A DNA stretch of 64,000 nt from an uncultured Lachnospiraceae bacterium (GTDB lineage: Bacteria; Bacillota; Clostridia; Lachnospirales; Lachnospiraceae), in assembly GCA_934438085.1 (NCBI GenBank), contig CAKSBC010000005.1:55702-119701 (forward strand). Reading direction: 5' to 3'. The stretch's first letter is position 1. Every line of letters begins with the position of its first letter. Below, in pieces: positions 27,056 through 35,766 of this stretch. The notes under the pieces are model-generated. The model had not been told where the DNA came from. It made no database searches and saw only the letters and a list, made by a program, of their open reading frames with translations. A program made the translations under genes and the position numbers.

Positions 27056-27637
27056 ATGAGTCCACTTGATGATAATAAAAAATATTACTCAATATGTGAG
27101 CTTAATGAGATGGGATATTCTTACTATAAAATTGGTAAACTTGAAGAAAAAAACTTTATCAAACGTATAAACCGCTCAACCTATGAAAACCTATATTTTA
27201 ACTGGGATGAAGATGATTTCATTAACGCTATAGCTTATGTTCCATATGGTGTTATTTGTCTTATGAGTGCCGCCAGATACTATGACCTAACAAATTTCCT
27301 CCCCGATGTTGTTAATGTGGCAATTGAACGAAAAAAAAAGGTCAGTACACTTCCAAAATGGCCCGAACTTAAAATCTATTATTTTGATTCTGCTCGTATG
27401 AATACCGGAGTAAATCAAATAACTGAATGTGGCGATACATTCTATATTTTTGATATTGAAAAAACTGTTGTGGATATTATTTATTATCGCAATAAAATCG
27501 GTATCGAAGAGACTTCTGAGGTACTGAGAACCTATCTGAAAAGAAATGATCGTAAAATTGATAAGCTATTCGCATATTCAAAGCATCTTCGCTGCGAAAA
27601 TATAATAAGAAAATATTTGGAGGTACTTATTTGTTGA
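27056..27637 (+). CDS. abiEi: AbiEi-type antitoxin of a type IV toxin-antitoxin pair
   Basis: 193 residues. An N-terminal winged-helix-like segment (YSICELNEMGYSYYKIGKLE) is followed by the AbiEi core, with GVICLMSAARYYDLTNFLP near 63-81 and YIFDIEKTVVDIIYYRNKIG near 129-148. In AbiE systems this protein represses its operon and neutralises the nucleotidyltransferase toxin without binding it. AAGGAGG lies ahead of ATG 27056. The gene overlaps the toxin start by 7 bases. The region is more AT-rich than the genes around it and is the only plus-strand unit among minus-strand housekeeping genes, which fits acquisition by transfer. Confidence 0.82.
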   Translation: MSPLDDNKKYYSICELNEMGYSYYKIGKLEEKNFIKRINRSTYENLYFNWDEDDFINAIAYVPYGVICLMSAARYYDLTNFLPDVVNVAIERKKKVSTLPKWPELKIYYFDSARMNTGVNQITECGDTFYIFDIEKTVVDIIYYRNKIGIEETSEVLRTYLKRNDRKIDKLFAYSKHLRCENIIRKYLEVLIC

Positions 27638-28521
27638 ATGCAGATTCCGTAAAAGCTAAACTCAAAAATTATTCTGTACAGTCAGGATGTACATTTCAGG
27701 AAGCCCTCGTTTATTACGGACTTGAAAGGACTATATATCGAATATCTATTTCACAATATGCAGAGCACTTTATTTTAAAAGGCGGAATATTCCTATATGC
27801 CATATTTGACGGTAACTATGAGCGTGCCACAACTGATGTTGATTTGTTAGCTATGCGAATATCTAACAATGCTGAAGAAATGAAAGCGGTATTCAAATGT
27901 ATACTGGCTCAGAATATTGATGATGCAATTTTCTATGATCTTAACTCAATTGAAGTTGAAAATATTACCGAATTCAAAGAATATCACGGTTTACATGTAT
28001 CCGTTGTCGGATATCTTGACCGAAGCAGAATTCCTATAGGAATTGATATTGGTTTCGGTGACATTATTTTTCCCAAAGCAATAAAGATTGATTTTCCGGT
28101 TATACTGGATTTTGAAGCTCCAAAAATTAACGTATATTCATTAGAATCATCCATAGCCGAAAAATTAGAATCTGTCGTTAAAAATGGATTTCTGAATAGT
28201 CGATATAAAGACATCTATGATATTTATATTCTTTCAAACAACTTCTCCTTTGTTTATAATGAGCTGCAAAATGCCGTCTTTGAAACATTTACAAATCGTA
28301 AAACACCGATTACATCAAACTCTCTCGATTTCATTAAAGAATTTGTCTCTGATCCTATACATCAAATTAGATGGAAAGCTTTTTTAAAAAAGAAAAAAGC
28401 GTTAATACCCATATCTATGAAAGATGCTATAACAAGAATGTTATCTTTTGTTCAACCTCTTTTTGAAGGCAGCTACTCCACCACCGCATTATGGGATCCT
28501 GAAAAAGGCAGTTGGACATAA
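27631..28521 (+). CDS. abiEii: AbiEii/AbiGii nucleotidyltransferase toxin
   Basis: 296 residues. The nucleotidyltransferase motif is visible as FILKGGIFLYAIF followed by RATTDVDLLA (about residues 46-71), and the later core has SLESSIAEKLESVVKNG and SRYKDIYDIYILS (about 170-202), all typical of AbiEii. The family adds nucleotides to targets such as tRNA and halts growth, causing abortive infection against phage. Start is TTG at 27631: GGAGG at 27619-27623 is 7 bases upstream and no ATG fits. The stop is followed by a hairpin shared with the convergent rlmD gene. Confidence 0.85.
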   Translation: MLNADSVKAKLKNYSVQSGCTFQEALVYYGLERTIYRISISQYAEHFILKGGIFLYAIFDGNYERATTDVDLLAMRISNNAEEMKAVFKCILAQNIDDAIFYDLNSIEVENITEFKEYHGLHVSVVGYLDRSRIPIGIDIGFGDIIFPKAIKIDFPVILDFEAPKINVYSLESSIAEKLESVVKNGFLNSRYKDIYDIYILSNNFSFVYNELQNAVFETFTNRKTPITSNSLDFIKEFVSDPIHQIRWKAFLKKKKALIPISMKDAITRMLSFVQPLFEGSYSTTALWDPEKGSWT

Positions 28522-28552
28522 CTACATTTAAATAGCATGCCATACTGCCTTT
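28504..28552. terminator. Bidirectional hairpin between abiEii and rlmD
   Basis: AAAGGCAGT (28504-28512) pairs with ACTGCCTTT (28544-28552), with a 31-base loop. T-runs follow on both strands. The left arm overlaps the last codons of abiEii. Confidence 0.5.
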
Positions 28553-28614
28553 ATCATCATTACTCTAACCGGTAATCAGTTTATTATTTCTAAGAGATTC
28601 TTTCATTACAAACT

Positions 28615-29826
28615 CTAAAATCTTATTGTCCCTGTCAGCAACACAACGTTTTCCACATGCTCTGCCGTAAATGGGAACATATCAAACGGCTGTATGCGTT
28701 CTGCCTTGTAGCCATGTTTCTTAAAAAACTGCAGATCCCGCTTAAGCGTATCAGGCCCGCAGGAAATATACACAATGCGCTTCGGCTTCATTTTAACAGC
28801 TGCACTCATAAACTTCTCTGTGCTGCCCGAACGAGGCGGATCCATGAATATCACATCCGGATGCAGCTCATCGGCATTGTCATTCATAAAATCACCTGCA
28901 TCTCCCACAAAAAATCTTGCATTTTTAATGCCGTTTTCCCGTGCATTCAGCCTTGCGTCCTTTACTGCGTCCGGATTAAGCTCTATGCCAATGACCTCTC
29001 CGGCATGAGAAGCTGCCGAAAGGCCGATGGTTCCGATTCCGCAATAAGCATCTACAACTGTTTCACTGCCTGTGAGCTGTGCAAATTCTATGGCCTTCTT
29101 ATACAGCCTTTCCGTCTGAACCGGATTTACCTGATAAAATGACTTCGGAGATATTCTGAATCGGCATCCGCAAAGCTCATCCTTGATAAAGCCCGGTCCG
29201 TATATAACAGTTTCCTTCTCTCCGAGCACCATGCTTGTATCGGCATCATTTACATTTATAACTATGGTGGTTATCTCAGGATGCGCTTTTTTAAGCGCCT
29301 TTACGAAATTATTCTTTCCCGGAAGGATAGGTGAGCTTAGAACAAGCACGACCATTATTTCTCCGCTTTTAAAGCCCCTTCTCACCATAACATGACGAAG
29401 CAGCCCGAAACCTGAATCCTCGTCATATATCCTTATTTTAAAGGACTTTGCAAGCTCCTTAATAGTCTTAATGATCTGCTGGCTCTTCACGTCCTCTATC
29501 AGACATTCATCTATGTCGACTACCTTGTGTGAACCTGCCTCATAGCTTCCTGCAATAATATTGCCCTTCCTGTCTCTGTCAAAAACATGATGAACCTTAT
29601 TGCGATAATGCTCCGGCTCCTTCATGCCGATAATAGGCTCGACCTTTGCAAAGCTGCCAAGCAGCTCCTCCATCATATGCTGCTTTTTCTTAAGCTGCTC
29701 CGGATAAGGCATGCCGGTAAGAGCGCAGCCTCCGCACTTTTTTGCGTACGGACAGCGGCCGGCCTTTTCCCTGACTTTATTTGTAGTTTTTCTTTCATTT
29801 AAATGCTTTTCCATATTTTCTCTCAT
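28615..29826 (-). CDS. rlmD: 23S rRNA (uracil-5-)-methyltransferase, RlmD/TrmA family
   Basis: SAM-dependent enzyme that methylates a uracil of 23S rRNA (or tRNA) at C5. 403 residues without a clear N-terminal TRAM domain. The 4Fe-4S motif is CPYAKKCGGC near 24-33. The SAM fold has VVDAYCGIGTIGLS near 257-270, FMDPPRSG near 320-327, and the catalytic Cys in IVYISCGPDTLKRDL near 342-356. In Firmicutes these are annotated RlmD or RlmCD; the exact target base is not readable. The start could be 29826 or the ATG four codons on. Convergent with abiEii. Confidence 0.9.
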   Translation of the reverse strand: MRENMEKHLNERKTTNKVREKAGRCPYAKKCGGCALTGMPYPEQLKKKQHMMEELLGSFAKVEPIIGMKEPEHYRNKVHHVFDRDRKGNIIAGSYEAGSHKVVDIDECLIEDVKSQQIIKTIKELAKSFKIRIYDEDSGFGLLRHVMVRRGFKSGEIMVVLVLSSPILPGKNNFVKALKKAHPEITTIVINVNDADTSMVLGEKETVIYGPGFIKDELCGCRFRISPKSFYQVNPVQTERLYKKAIEFAQLTGSETVVDAYCGIGTIGLSAASHAGEVIGIELNPDAVKDARLNARENGIKNARFFVGDAGDFMNDNADELHPDVIFMDPPRSGSTEKFMSAAVKMKPKRIVYISCGPDTLKRDLQFFKKHGYKAERIQPFDMFPFTAEHVENVVLLTGTIRF

Positions 29827-29853
29827 GCTTCCCGCTCACCTATTTAAATGCAA

Positions 29854-30972
29854 TCAGCTTATCACTACCCCGTTTACCGTTACATTTTCACCGTCAATGT
29901 CAATGACTATGCATTTTTTGCCGTCAACCACCTGTTCACTTACAAGATGTGCCTTATCCGCATCTACCTTAACAGTCACAGAATCAGTTTTGACCTCAAA
30001 GGTCTTTTTTGAAACGATATTGTCTAAGAGGATTGGGCTTTCCTTGGTCAACTCGCCATAGGCACTCATAAAGCTGTTCATTTTCTCTTCGCTGATGCCG
30101 GTGTCAGACATAAGATATCTGAAATCTGCGGCGTCCACCTCGACAACAGCCTTGTTCTGAGCCATTTCCTCCTTCATCTGAAGAAGATTGTCATTAATAT
30201 CTCTTACCGCATCAAAGTTAAGCTCATCTCCGACAGCCGTCTCAAGCACAGCTGCAAAGGAATTCTTCTGCTCGTGTGCCGGGAGCGGTGTCACACAGCC
30301 GAAAACATTTTCCACCATATCCGAACGAAGATTCTTAGAATTCTTGGAATACATGAGCATTGCATGCAGATCCGTCGAACGATCATTGAAGGCCGGAAAT
30401 AAAAGTGCAAACTCAGGCATATTCACCACCCAGTCACGTATGCGGTGTGAAAATTCTCCGTTTTCTTCATTATAGCTCAAAGCGCCCTTTGAAAGCTCAA
30501 CCGGACAGATAACACACTGAATATACTTGTATACCTCTTCCGAAGCATCCTCCATAGTCATGCCGTCCTTGGCCTTTCCCGGAACATCATATGCCGCAAA
30601 TGCCAGCAATATAAGATAATTTCCGGAAAACTCGAAATTATTGATGATAATGTCATAAAAATCATCCAGCAGTGCATCATCTTTAAGCTCGTGCTCCTTA
30701 AGGTGCATGAGTCTTTCATGCATACTTCCGTCGCCCTCTGATGCAATAGGAAATTCAAGGTTGGCAATGTTTCTGCCTATACTTCCGCTGAGCGCCTTTT
30801 TAAGTATTTCCAGATACTTAAAAACATCCTCTTCATCAAGTGAAAAAAGAGCTTCCCTGAAAACTGCCTTTTTATTCTTTTCACCGTCCACATAGCAGCC
30901 CGCAATACGGCTTATTGCACTTGTTTCCGGTTTATAGAGCTTTTTAAGCTCTGATATCTCTGATTTATTCAT
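29854..30972 (-). CDS. DUF4317 protein
   Basis: 372-residue protein of the DUF4317 family, common in Lachnospiraceae and of unknown function. It begins MNKSEISELKKLYKPETSAI, includes RIAGCYVDGEKNKK, and is mostly soluble and acidic with no membrane helix. The C-terminal end (DGKKCIVIDIDGENVTVNGV) looks like a small beta domain. Ribosome site AGAGGA precedes ATG 30972. It stops 28 bases before rlmD starts, so the two may be co-transcribed. The gene is divergent from the rhodanese-TtcA fusion. Confidence 0.82.
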   Translation of the reverse strand: MNKSEISELKKLYKPETSAISRIAGCYVDGEKNKKAVFREALFSLDEEDVFKYLEILKKALSGSIGRNIANLEFPIASEGDGSMHERLMHLKEHELKDDALLDDFYDIIINNFEFSGNYLILLAFAAYDVPGKAKDGMTMEDASEEVYKYIQCVICPVELSKGALSYNEENGEFSHRIRDWVVNMPEFALLFPAFNDRSTDLHAMLMYSKNSKNLRSDMVENVFGCVTPLPAHEQKNSFAAVLETAVGDELNFDAVRDINDNLLQMKEEMAQNKAVVEVDAADFRYLMSDTGISEEKMNSFMSAYGELTKESPILLDNIVSKKTFEVKTDSVTVKVDADKAHLVSEQVVDGKKCIVIDIDGENVTVNGVVIS

Positions 30973-31105
30973 GTATATCCTCTTATAAAATATTTATCTT
31001 AGGTAAATAATTATTATACCGCATTTTGTATCATAAAATACAGCACAGCTATAGGATTTGTGCTACAATCATTATCTAAAAAATTAGAGTCAGGACCCAA
31101 ATTAT

Positions 31106-32296
31106 ATGGAAATAACTGTTGAAGAGCTCATGGCTCTTGATAAAAATACATACAGACTTATTGATATAAGAAGCGAAGCTGATACCGGCTACGGAATAAT
31201 AGACGGTGCAGAATCCATACCTCTTGAAAAGCTTTTTGAGGTCTTTTTGCCTATAACACCCGATGCAGACAGCCATATGGCAGCTTCTGTATCAGAAAGT
31301 CATAATAAAAAGCTTATTCTTTACTGTTCACGAGGTGTAGTAAGCATTGAAGCCGCAGAAGAGCTTTGTGAAAAGGGCTATGAGGCCTACAGTCTTAAGG
31401 GCGGTTATGTAGGCTTCCTCATGTATGATATGAAACGTAAGCAGGAAGAAGAAGCCGCAGTACCTGATGCATTTTCAAAGGCTGTTGAGATCAGCCTCCA
31501 TAAAAAGTTCAAAAAGCAGATATGGAGTAAATTCATAAAGGCAATAACCGAATACAAAATGCTTCAGGAAGGCGACTGTGTGGGCGTCTGCATTTCAGGC
31601 GGCAAGGACTCCATGCTCATGGCCAAGCTTTTTTCCGAGCTTCATAAGCACAGCGTATTTCCGTTTGATGTCAAATATATAATAATGGATCCTGGCTACA
31701 GTCCGGCAAACCGTGAGATCATCGAGGACAATGCCCGCAGGCTCAAGATACCCGTGGAAATATTTGAATCCGATATATTCGACTCTGTATACACCATCGA
31801 GAAATCCCCATGCTATCTGTGTGCAAGAATGCGCAGAGGACATTTATATAATTTCGCAAAAAGCCTCGGCTGCAATAAAATCGCGCTCGGACATCACTAT
31901 GATGATGTTATTGAGACGATACTTATGGGAATGCTTTACGGCGCACAGATACAGACCATGATGCCGAAGCTCCACAGCACAAACTTTGAAGGCATGGAGC
32001 TCATACGTCCGCTCTATCTGGTAAGAGAGGATGATATCAAGGCTTGGCGCGATTACAACGGACTGCATTTTATACAGTGTGCCTGCAAGTTTACAGAAAC
32101 CTGCACCACCTGCGCAGACGGCGGCAATCCGTCAAAACGAATGGAATGCAAGGAGCTTATACGAAAGCTTAAGGAAACTAATCCCGAGGTTGAAGCCCAT
32201 ATATTCAGAAGTGTGGAAAATGTCATGCTGGACACAGTCATCGCCTATAAAAAGGACGGTGTCAGACACCATTTTCTGGATGAATATGACAAATAA
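31106..32296 (+). CDS. Rhodanese / TtcA-like PP-loop fusion (tRNA thiolation)
   Basis: 396 residues, two domains. Residues 1-115 are a rhodanese fold with active-site LYCSRGVVS (Cys near 71), which can carry persulfide sulfur. Residues about 125-396 are a PP-loop ATPase of the TtcA/TtuA class: CISGGKDSMLMA near 157-168, CYLCARMRRG near 233-242, ALGHHYDDVIETILM near 256-270 and a late CTTCADGG near 330-337. TtcA enzymes make 2-thiocytidine in tRNA using a cluster held by CxxC cysteines. Fusion of sulfur donor and thiolase in one chain is consistent with this chemistry. It stops 6 bases from the convergent amidohydrolase gene. The ribosome site is weak. Confidence 0.85.
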   Translation: MEITVEELMALDKNTYRLIDIRSEADTGYGIIDGAESIPLEKLFEVFLPITPDADSHMAASVSESHNKKLILYCSRGVVSIEAAEELCEKGYEAYSLKGGYVGFLMYDMKRKQEEEAAVPDAFSKAVEISLHKKFKKQIWSKFIKAITEYKMLQEGDCVGVCISGGKDSMLMAKLFSELHKHSVFPFDVKYIIMDPGYSPANREIIEDNARRLKIPVEIFESDIFDSVYTIEKSPCYLCARMRRGHLYNFAKSLGCNKIALGHHYDDVIETILMGMLYGAQIQTMMPKLHSTNFEGMELIRPLYLVREDDIKAWRDYNGLHFIQCACKFTETCTTCADGGNPSKRMECKELIRKLKETNPEVEAHIFRSVENVMLDTVIAYKKDGVRHHFLDEYDK

Positions 32297-32302
32297 TAAC
32301 TA

Positions 32303-33232
32303 TCATATTTCTAATATTCTTTTGGCATTGGCGGTTCCGGTCGCTAATGCCTCTTTTGTATTAAGTCCGCAGTCTCTTAATGTCTCAAGCTCGTAACGGG
32401 CATACTCTGCAAGCTTCATGTCAGCATAAAGATCTGTGCCGTAGCCAATGAGCACACCCTCGTCGAGTGCATATTTTACCGACTTAAGCTGAGCTTCACA
32501 GGCATATTTGGCATTTTCCTGTATAAACTGCGGAATACCAAAAAGCTCCGGCTTTTCCGAAAGCAGTCTGTATATTGATGTTGTAGGAACTACAGCAATA
32601 CCTTTTTCAGCCATGAGCCCTGCCTGCTCCTTCGTCATATAAACCGCATGCTCTACAGTATCCACCTTAGACTCAATACACCAGTCAAGAGAATCACCGC
32701 CATAGCAATGAACCATGACCTTTTTGCCGCAGTCATGCAGCCATTTGACCATAGCCTTGAACTGTTTTTCATTTGCCTTAGGTATAACCACATCCTGAGG
32801 ACTCACTCCGACTCCTCCGGTTATAAATATCTTTGTCCACTTATTAGTTGAATGCCTGATCTTATTAAGAATGCTTTGAACCTCCGGGCTATGTGGTTGC
32901 TTTTCAGCTGCTAAATTATGGTTGATCACATAATTATGATCATAAGCATTTTCAAGAGTATCTCCATCAAGCATCTCACAGCTTGGAATCACCTTTGTGA
33001 AGTCCGAAGCCGTAACTCCCGGAATCGTCATATTAAGCGCACTGTCAGTGCCATCAAAACCACCGGCATCCCTTGCCGTAACGATTCCTTCTGCTTTATA
33101 ACGGATCAAAAATCCGTTTATCAGCGCATTAATTTCATCCTTTGATCTTTTTCCCTGATCGGCATGATCAAAATCCGTCCAACCCGCATGAAGGTGCAGA
33201 TCAATAAGCTCAGGCTTTTTATCCTCATTCAT
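32303..33232 (-). CDS. Amidohydrolase family protein
   Basis: 309-residue metal-dependent hydrolase of the amidohydrolase superfamily. The first metal motif is IDLHLHAG near 10-17, a barrel His lies in KVMVHCYGG near 171-179, VEHAVYM near 192-198 gives another His ligand, and GYGTDLY near 271-277 supplies the Asp. The gene overlaps the preceding ATPase gene by 4 bases (ATGA), so it is the last gene of the first peptide ABC operon and may act on imported peptides or amides. The exact substrate is unknown; related proteins include prolidase- and imidazolonepropionase-like enzymes. Confidence 0.82.
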   Translation of the reverse strand: MNEDKKPELIDLHLHAGWTDFDHADQGKRSKDEINALINGFLIRYKAEGIVTARDAGGFDGTDSALNMTIPGVTASDFTKVIPSCEMLDGDTLENAYDHNYVINHNLAAEKQPHSPEVQSILNKIRHSTNKWTKIFITGGVGVSPQDVVIPKANEKQFKAMVKWLHDCGKKVMVHCYGGDSLDWCIESKVDTVEHAVYMTKEQAGLMAEKGIAVVPTTSIYRLLSEKPELFGIPQFIQENAKYACEAQLKSVKYALDEGVLIGYGTDLYADMKLAEYARYELETLRDCGLNTKEALATGTANAKRILEI

Positions 33233-33981
33233 TTCTTCATCTCCGCTACAGAATCCAGCAATTCCTTTCCGTAATCCGTTTCCGGATGCCTGAAAAATCG
33301 TTCCTTACTTTGCATTTCCACTATACGACCTTTTTTCATGACTGCCACATTGTCGCAAAGATAATTAATAACACCGAGATCATGAGATATAAACAATATC
33401 CCCAGGCCTCTTTCCTCCTTGAGCTCCTTTATTAGCTCAAGCATATTCAGCTGCACGGACACATCCAGTGAAGACGTCGGCTCATCCGCTATCAGAAGCT
33501 CAGGCTCCACGCACAGCGCTCTTGCAAGCGCTATTCTCTGCTTTTGCCCGCCCGAAAAGGATTTGGGATATCGTGATAAAGTATCCTGTGGCAGCTCCAT
33601 GCGTTTGATAAGGCTGAGACATTTTGATTCGATCTCATCCCGGCTCATATCACGAAAATGAAAATGCATCGCATCATATAAGATCTCACCTATCTTATAT
33701 TTAGGATTAAGCGAGCCCTCCGGATTCTGAAAAACCATCTGTATGCATCTGCATATATCCTTGTCGCGTTTTCCTTTAAGCTCCTTACCGTTAAAGATAA
33801 CGCTGCCCGAATCAGGCCTTAAAAGTCCGGTGACAACCTTCGCCGTAGTGGACTTGCCGGAGCCTGACTCGCCGACAAGCCCCAATATTTCATTTTTTTC
33901 TATGGCAATGCTTACGTCTTCAAGCACCTTGGCACCGGCGTAGGATGCATATATATTTTTTAACTCAAGTAATTTTGACAT
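33229..33981 (-). CDS. Oligopeptide/dipeptide ABC transporter ATPase (DppF-type), operon 1
   Basis: Second ATPase of operon 1, 250 residues. Walker A GESGSGKST near 36-44, Q-loop MVFQNPEGSLNP, signature FSGGQKQRIALARAL near 140-154, Walker B LLIADEPTSSLDVS near 161-174, switch His in FISHDLGV. It is short: the oligopeptide C-terminal extension with its Cys-rich motif, present in the ATPases of operons 2 and 3, is missing, so it resembles nickel- or opine-type ATPases. Starts 7 bases after the partner ATPase stops; the ribosome site is weak, suggesting coupling. Confidence 0.88.
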   Translation of the reverse strand: MSKLLELKNIYASYAGAKVLEDVSIAIEKNEILGLVGESGSGKSTTAKVVTGLLRPDSGSVIFNGKELKGKRDKDICRCIQMVFQNPEGSLNPKYKIGEILYDAMHFHFRDMSRDEIESKCLSLIKRMELPQDTLSRYPKSFSGGQKQRIALARALCVEPELLIADEPTSSLDVSVQLNMLELIKELKEERGLGILFISHDLGVINYLCDNVAVMKKGRIVEMQSKERFFRHPETDYGKELLDSVAEMKK

Positions 33982-33988
33982 TTTGATA

Positions 33989-34831
33989 TTAATTTCTCTC
34001 AGGAACCGTAAGCACCGAATCTACAAGCATCTTAGTGTAGCTATCCTTAGGATCTTTAAGCAGCTCCGAGGTCTTTCCTTCTTCAACTATCCTGCCGTTT
34101 TTAAGCACCATTATCCTGTTACACATCTCAGATGCCACAGCCAGATTGTGGGTAACAAAAACGATCGCAAAGCCGTATTCCGACTGAAGCTCCTTTATAA
34201 GCTCCACTGTCTGCTTCTGCACCGTAACGTCAAGTGCCGTCGTAGGCTCATCGCAAAGGAGCACCTCAGGCTCGCAGGCAAGCGCCATGGCAATGCCTAT
34301 CCTCTGACACTGTCCTCCCGATAAGGATCTCGGATATCTGTCCTCTTCCAGAAGCTCCTCAGGCAGTGACAGCCTCTGCATTATGCTTTTTATCCATTTA
34401 TCACACTCTGCTTCTTTGTCGCTTTTCTTCCTTCCTGCAGCATTTTTAGCGCCTTCTCCTGCAAGAAGTCTCATAAAGCGATCCCCGATGCTCTTTCTTC
34501 CTGCATGAGCATCCTCTGCTCCGTGGTGTGCAAGATAAACCTCTCTTAACTGCTTTACAACAGGATACAGCGGATCCAAGGCCTTCACCGGATTCTGGAA
34601 TATCATGGCAATTCTGTCATTATTCGTTTTATCATCAAAGCTGATATGCACGCCCTCAGGTATAAGCCCGATCAGACTGCGCAGGGTAAGCGTCTTTCCG
34701 GAGCCCGATTCGCCGACTATCCCCAGACTTTCTCCATTTTTTATGTCAATGTCAATGCCGTCAACGATAACGGCATCATTTTCATTAGAAAATATCTTAA
34801 GATTTTTGATTGCAAGTACAGAATCAGTCAT
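33989..34831 (-). CDS. Oligopeptide/dipeptide ABC transporter ATPase (DppD-type), operon 1
   Basis: First ATPase of operon 1, 280 residues from ATG 34831, preceded by GGAGGGATT. A longer frame opens at 34960 but overlaps the permease gene and lacks a ribosome site. Walker A GESGSGKTLT near 35-44, signature LSGGQCQRIGIAMAL, Walker B VLLCDEPTTALDVT, His switch FVTHNLAV. An insert of about 40 polar residues (HGAEDAHAGRKSIGDRF, then KNAAGRKKSDKEAEC) lies between the Q-loop and the signature, longer than usual. Like its partner it lacks the oligopeptide C-terminal Cys motif. Confidence 0.88.
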   Translation of the reverse strand: MTDSVLAIKNLKIFSNENDAVIVDGIDIDIKNGESLGIVGESGSGKTLTLRSLIGLIPEGVHISFDDKTNNDRIAMIFQNPVKALDPLYPVVKQLREVYLAHHGAEDAHAGRKSIGDRFMRLLAGEGAKNAAGRKKSDKEAECDKWIKSIMQRLSLPEELLEEDRYPRSLSGGQCQRIGIAMALACEPEVLLCDEPTTALDVTVQKQTVELIKELQSEYGFAIVFVTHNLAVASEMCNRIMVLKNGRIVEEGKTSELLKDPKDSYTKMLVDSVLTVPERN

Positions 34832-34940
34832 AATCCCTCCGGATGCTGCTGCCATTAGATTTTTATAATCGCATTTTATAAACATTATAAAAAGCATTAT
34901 AAAATACACTGTCACAGAAAGCTCTATGAAGAAGCATAAG

Positions 34941-35756
34941 CTATCTCCACCTGTCGGCAAGTCCGTCTCCTATAAGCGACAAACTTATGCCTGTATAAAC
35001 CACCATAAGTCCCGGCAAAAGTGAAAGATACGGCGCTGTTCCTATGAGCGTCTGCCCTTCTGATATCATACTTCCCCAATCAGGTGTAGGCGCGGTTATA
35101 CCGATGCCGAGATATCCGAGCGTAACTATTGCCACAAGCAATGCCGCCATGTCCGTCATGAGCACGACTACAGCCTGCGGCAAAACATTCGGAAATATCT
35201 CCTTTACAATGATCCTAAAGTCCGAATAACCCATAAGCTTAGCGGCCTGCACCCACTCACTGTTCTTCATGGAGGCGGTAAGCGGCTTTGCAACTCTGGC
35301 ATAAACCAGCCAGCCGACGATCATAAAGGTTATGAATATGCCATGTATGCCGGCTCCGGTCATGAATGCTACCACTATGACCAGAAGATAGTACGGAAAT
35401 GCTATAAATGTATCCGTAACAAGTGAAATAATCCACTCTGTTCGTCCTCCGAAATATCCGGAGAGCATTCCTATAAATATTCCGCTTATAAAAGGGACTA
35501 TCTCTGCCAATACCATGACTGCAAGATCGGTCCTTGCCGCATAAAGCAGTCTGCTGAGCATATCTCTTCCGAGCTGATCAGTTCCGAGAATGTGTTCACT
35601 CGTTCCGGGCGCCTTCAAGGTTGCATAAAGATCCTGCGATATCGGATCATAGCTGCATATATAAGGTGCCGCTATCGCCGCTATTACAAGGAGCAGAAGC
35701 ATTATCAGCCCGATATAAAGCGTTGAGTGTCTGAGCTTTTTCAGTAATTTCTTCAT
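34941..35756 (-). CDS. Oligopeptide/dipeptide ABC transporter permease (DppC-type), operon 1
   Basis: Inner-membrane channel subunit, 271 residues from ATG 35756, just after GAGGTGGGG. The DppC-type N-terminal segment has the soluble LGTDQLGRDMLSRLLYAART near 59-78. The coupling loop is around VQAAKLMGYSDFRIIVKEIF near 170-189, and the end LSLIGDGLADRWR is typical. The preceding permease stops 10 bases upstream. Confidence 0.88.
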   Translation of the reverse strand: MKKLLKKLRHSTLYIGLIMLLLLVIAAIAAPYICSYDPISQDLYATLKAPGTSEHILGTDQLGRDMLSRLLYAARTDLAVMVLAEIVPFISGIFIGMLSGYFGGRTEWIISLVTDTFIAFPYYLLVIVVAFMTGAGIHGIFITFMIVGWLVYARVAKPLTASMKNSEWVQAAKLMGYSDFRIIVKEIFPNVLPQAVVVLMTDMAALLVAIVTLGYLGIGITAPTPDWGSMISEGQTLIGTAPYLSLLPGLMVVYTGISLSLIGDGLADRWR

Positions 35757-35766
35757 AAACCCCACC

